Below are positions 6,549 through 8,169 of a stretch of DNA of 8,169 nucleotides, in pieces. Each line of letters begins with the position of its first letter. Within the stretch, counting starts at the first letter, position 1. Under the pieces are notes generated by a model, which did not search any database, was not told where the DNA came from, and saw only the letters and a program-made list of their open reading frames with translations. Both the position numbers and the translations under genes were made by a program. Source of the stretch: Clostridia bacterium (GTDB lineage Bacteria > Bacillota > Clostridia > Oscillospirales > CAG-272); NCBI GenBank assembly GCA_900753285.1, contig CAADYN010000203.1, positions 1 to 8,169 of the forward strand. The letters are read 5' to 3'.

Positions 6549-6575
6549 GAGGGAAGCCGGATTTTGACTTCCCTC
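6549..6575 (-). promoter_or_regulatory. Attenuator-like hairpin between binding-protein and ATPase genes
   Basis: GAGGGAAG (6549-6556) pairs perfectly with CTTCCCTC (6568-6575): an 8-bp stem with an 11-base loop in the 96-base spacer. On the - strand it is followed by only a short T-run (ATTTTGG), so it would be a weak terminator or a barrier that protects the upstream mRNA from 3' decay. Either effect would give more lipoprotein than membrane and ATPase subunits, as is usual in binding-protein importers. The stem is seen directly; the function is inferred. Confidence 0.65.
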
Positions 6576-6604
6576 GAGGTTATGGATTAAGCTATTTTAG
6601 GTAA

Positions 6605-7900
6605 TTACTTCTCAACGATGCCGTCGATTCTTACTGAGAAGTAAGGCGCGCTTCTGAGAGTGGATTCTGTGAAGTAGCCGTCGGTGATGCATTCAACGGT
6701 AGGACCTTCGTAGATAGCGGTCATTGTGCTCCAGTCCATGAAGCTCATGTTGACCTTGCAGGAGGTGAGGTGACCTGCGTCGTCGGTTACAACATCGCAA
6801 GTGGTCTGTTCAGCGGAAACTGTGAACTTGGATGTGTCGAATACATGGAGAGAACCGTCTCTGATAGCAGCTTCAACTTCCGCAACCTTTTCGGCAGTTC
6901 CGGCAGCGCATGCAGGACCGAGAGTTGTGATAGCAACGCCGTTTTCGGTGAAGCCCTTAGCAACGTCTGTACCGAACTCGTTTGCCTTGCCGTCCTTAGC
7001 GAGGGAGAAGAGATCCTTATAGAACTCGGACCATGTGTTTGTAGGAGATGTGAGAGCGGCATTAGGAGCAGTCTCAAGCATATCTACGTTGTAGCCGACG
7101 GAGTAGCAAACCTTGCCCTGACCGAGGAGCTTTTCGCAAGCGGAAGGAGCGCCGGTGGAGTCTGCGTGCTGACCGATGATAACGCAGCCGTTAGCGACGA
7201 GAGCTTCAGCTGTAGCGGCTTCCTTATCGATATCGAACCAAGAGTTGGTGTAGTTTACTTCCATAACAACGTTCGGAACGATGGACTGAACGCCGAGGAA
7301 GAATGCTGTATAACCGGAAACAACTTCAGCGTAGTTATAAGCGCCGACGTAACCGATTTTAGCGTTGCCGTTTTCGTCAAAGTGTTCGGGAGTGGTTTCG
7401 GGGGAGATTGTGCCGCTTGAGATGAGTTCTTCGAGCTTCATACCGGCAACAACGCCTGCAACGTAACGAGCTTCGTAGATCTTAGTGAAGCCGTTCTTCA
7501 TGTTCGGAACACCGCAGATAGCCGCGAAGTCGCCTGTCATGGAAACGAATGTTACGTCCGGGAACTGTTCAGCGGCCTGTACCATAAAAGTCTGGTGACC
7601 GTAGGAGTTGGATATAACGAGGGAACAGCCCTGTCCTACGAGGTCGGTGGCAGCGTCGAGGCAAGCGGAAGTTTCTTCGACCTTATACTTCCAGATGATC
7701 TGGGATTCAGCTATGCCGAGGGAGCTTGCAGCTTCTTTGATACCGTCCATATGGGCTTTAGTGTAGCCTTCGGTTTCATCGCCGACGAGGATGACGCCGA
7801 TTTTAAGACCGGAAGCGTCTCCGCTGCATGATGTGAACACAGCCGCAACAGTGAGTGTCATGATGACAGCCATTACAACAGCGGCAATTCTTTTGAACAT
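6605..7900 (-). CDS. nupN: BMP-family nucleoside-binding lipoprotein of an ABC importer (NupN/YufN-like)
   Basis: This is the extracellular substrate-binding subunit, 431 aa, basic membrane protein (BMP/PnrA) family. The N-terminus is a lipoprotein signal: MFKR, a hydrophobic stretch and VFTSC, with C25 as the likely lipidated residue (Phe at -3 is a slightly unusual lipobox). The mature part opens with LKIGVILVGDETEGYTKAH. Family hallmarks include IGYVGAYNYAEVVSGYTAFF (182-201), VNYTNSWFD (215-223), IIGQHADSTG (241-250) and VCYSVGYNVDM (264-274). It is longer than PnrA-type proteins because of a loop near 159-182 and a C-terminal extension ending in RSAPYFSVRIDGI. The ATG has AGGAGG (complement of 7909-7914) 8 bases upstream. 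It is first in the operon, as binding proteins often are. Characterised relatives bind purine nucleosides; the ligand of this one is inferred, not shown. Confidence 0.94.
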   Translation of the reverse strand: MFKRIAAVVMAVIMTLTVAAVFTSCSGDASGLKIGVILVGDETEGYTKAHMDGIKEAASSLGIAESQIIWKYKVEETSACLDAATDLVGQGCSLVISNSYGHQTFMVQAAEQFPDVTFVSMTGDFAAICGVPNMKNGFTKIYEARYVAGVVAGMKLEELISSGTISPETTPEHFDENGNAKIGYVGAYNYAEVVSGYTAFFLGVQSIVPNVVMEVNYTNSWFDIDKEAATAEALVANGCVIIGQHADSTGAPSACEKLLGQGKVCYSVGYNVDMLETAPNAALTSPTNTWSEFYKDLFSLAKDGKANEFGTDVAKGFTENGVAITTLGPACAAGTAEKVAEVEAAIRDGSLHVFDTSKFTVSAEQTTCDVVTDDAGHLTSCKVNMSFMDWSTMTAIYEGPTVECITDGYFTESTLRSAPYFSVRIDGIVEK

Positions 7901-8034
7901 TTTCTGTTCCTCCTGATGATGTTTGTTATATATCCTCGACTCTCGTAGAGTCTGTTAGGACCGATTCAAGAAAGAGCGAAGCAATTTTCTTTACCTTAGA
8001 CGACGTGCGCCTTCTAAGAGACTTCACTGAGGTA
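7901..8034 (-). promoter_or_regulatory. Leader/promoter region of the importer operon with inverted repeats
   Basis: This is the gene-free stretch upstream of the lipoprotein gene. GACTCT (7938-7943) and AGAGTC (7947-7952) form a perfect inverted repeat with a 3-base centre about 38-52 bases before the start codon, possibly an operator or a hairpin. Further upstream two mutually exclusive pairings share bases: CTTAGA (7995-8000) with TCTAAG (8013-8018), and TTACCTTAG (7991-7999) with CTGAGGTAA (8020-8028, one G-T pair). A TATATA on the - strand lies near 7927-7932 but I see no matching -35. I find no purine riboswitch motif. The operon promoter must lie here or in copy D, whose core reads TTTAAT in the operon direction (complement of 8091-8096). 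Confidence 0.45.
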
Positions 8035-8038
8035 AGTT

Positions 8039-8165
8039 TCACTTAAGATTCAAGTGAGGGAAAAGTAGAAAGACTTCGTCTTTCAGATTAATTAAATCTC
8101 ACTGCGGTGAGGGGTCGCTCCTACGCGGAGGGCGCACAAGGAGACTCAAACGCCGTCTCCTTGTG
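8039..8165 (+). repeat. Composite hairpin repeat, copy D
   Basis: This is the same family and orientation as copy B, inverted relative to A and C. Stem I is TCACTT (8039-8044) with AAGTGA (8052-8057); stem II GAAAGAC (8068-8074) with GTCTTTC (8078-8084); stem III CTCAC (8098-8102) with GTGAG (8107-8111); the CTCC/GGAG stem IV 8118-8121 with 8127-8130; stem V CACAAGGAGAC (8135-8145) with GTCTCCTTGTG (8155-8165), 11 bp. Compared with copy A, stem V differs at four positions on each arm and every change is matched on the other arm. The element probably continues beyond the window end. Confidence 0.78.
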
Positions 8166-8169
8166 AATC

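Noticed and set aside
7901..8034. Guanine/adenine riboswitch upstream of the nucleoside importer
   Set aside because: Expected from the likely ligand, but the conserved core blocks (TATA-ATA-GG and GTTTCTACC-type loops) are absent on the - strand.
1..8169. Integron cassette array with the hairpin repeats as attC sites
   Set aside because: attC sites keep one orientation relative to cassettes; here copies alternate and bracket a multi-gene operon. No GTT-type core sites or integrase gene were seen.
1..8169. CRISPR array or insertion sequence
   Set aside because: The repeats are long, diverged and kilobases apart, with no regular spacers, and no transposase or Cas gene occurs in the window.

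Overview
The window looks like chromosomal DNA of an anaerobic Gram-positive bacterium of the Clostridia (Bacillota), probably an uncultured gut or rumen lineage. The grounds are a secreted zinc amidase carrying the Cys-rich 'C-x-x-C-G ... G-H-x-Y' repeats common in clostridial surface proteins, a BMP/Nup-type nucleoside ABC importer with a lipoprotein binding protein, strong AGGAGG-type ribosome binding sites and the use of TTG as a start codon. The taxonomic guess rests on gene style only; there is no rRNA or other marker here.

Layout: (1) 1-193, a composite hairpin repeat (copy A) carrying a good extended -10 promoter that points at the next gene. (2) 194-1966 (+), a membrane-anchored N-acetylmuramoyl-L-alanine amidase. 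(3) 1966-2797, a gene-free stretch of about 830 bp: repeat copy B, then a roughly 490-bp segment rich in base-pairing potential, then repeat copy C in the opposite orientation. A perfect 45-bp inverted repeat (2051-2095 and 2588-2632) brackets the middle segment. (4) 2801-2847, an intrinsic terminator with T-runs on both strands, serving the two convergent transcription units. (5) 2856-7900 (-), a four-gene operon in the order binding lipoprotein, double ATPase, permease, permease (nupN-O-P-Q type), with an attenuator-like hairpin after the lipoprotein gene. (6) 7901-8169, the operon leader with several inverted repeats, then repeat copy D running off the window.

The importer genes form a complete system: the lipoprotein captures a nucleoside-like ligand outside the membrane, two BPD_transp_2-type permeases form the channel, and one tandem ATPase drives it. 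The amidase cuts the stem peptide from peptidoglycan at the cell surface. No functional link between the two units is visible.

The most unusual part is the non-coding architecture. Four copies of a multi-hairpin repeat (A, B, C, D) sit at the edges of both transcription units, always pointing away from the genes. Stem sequences differ between copies while complementarity is kept. Copies B and C enclose a segment with many long helices, several of which use G-U wobbles that pair only if the + strand is transcribed. I propose it as a candidate large structured RNA of unrecognised family; expression, conservation and family membership cannot be tested from this sequence alone.
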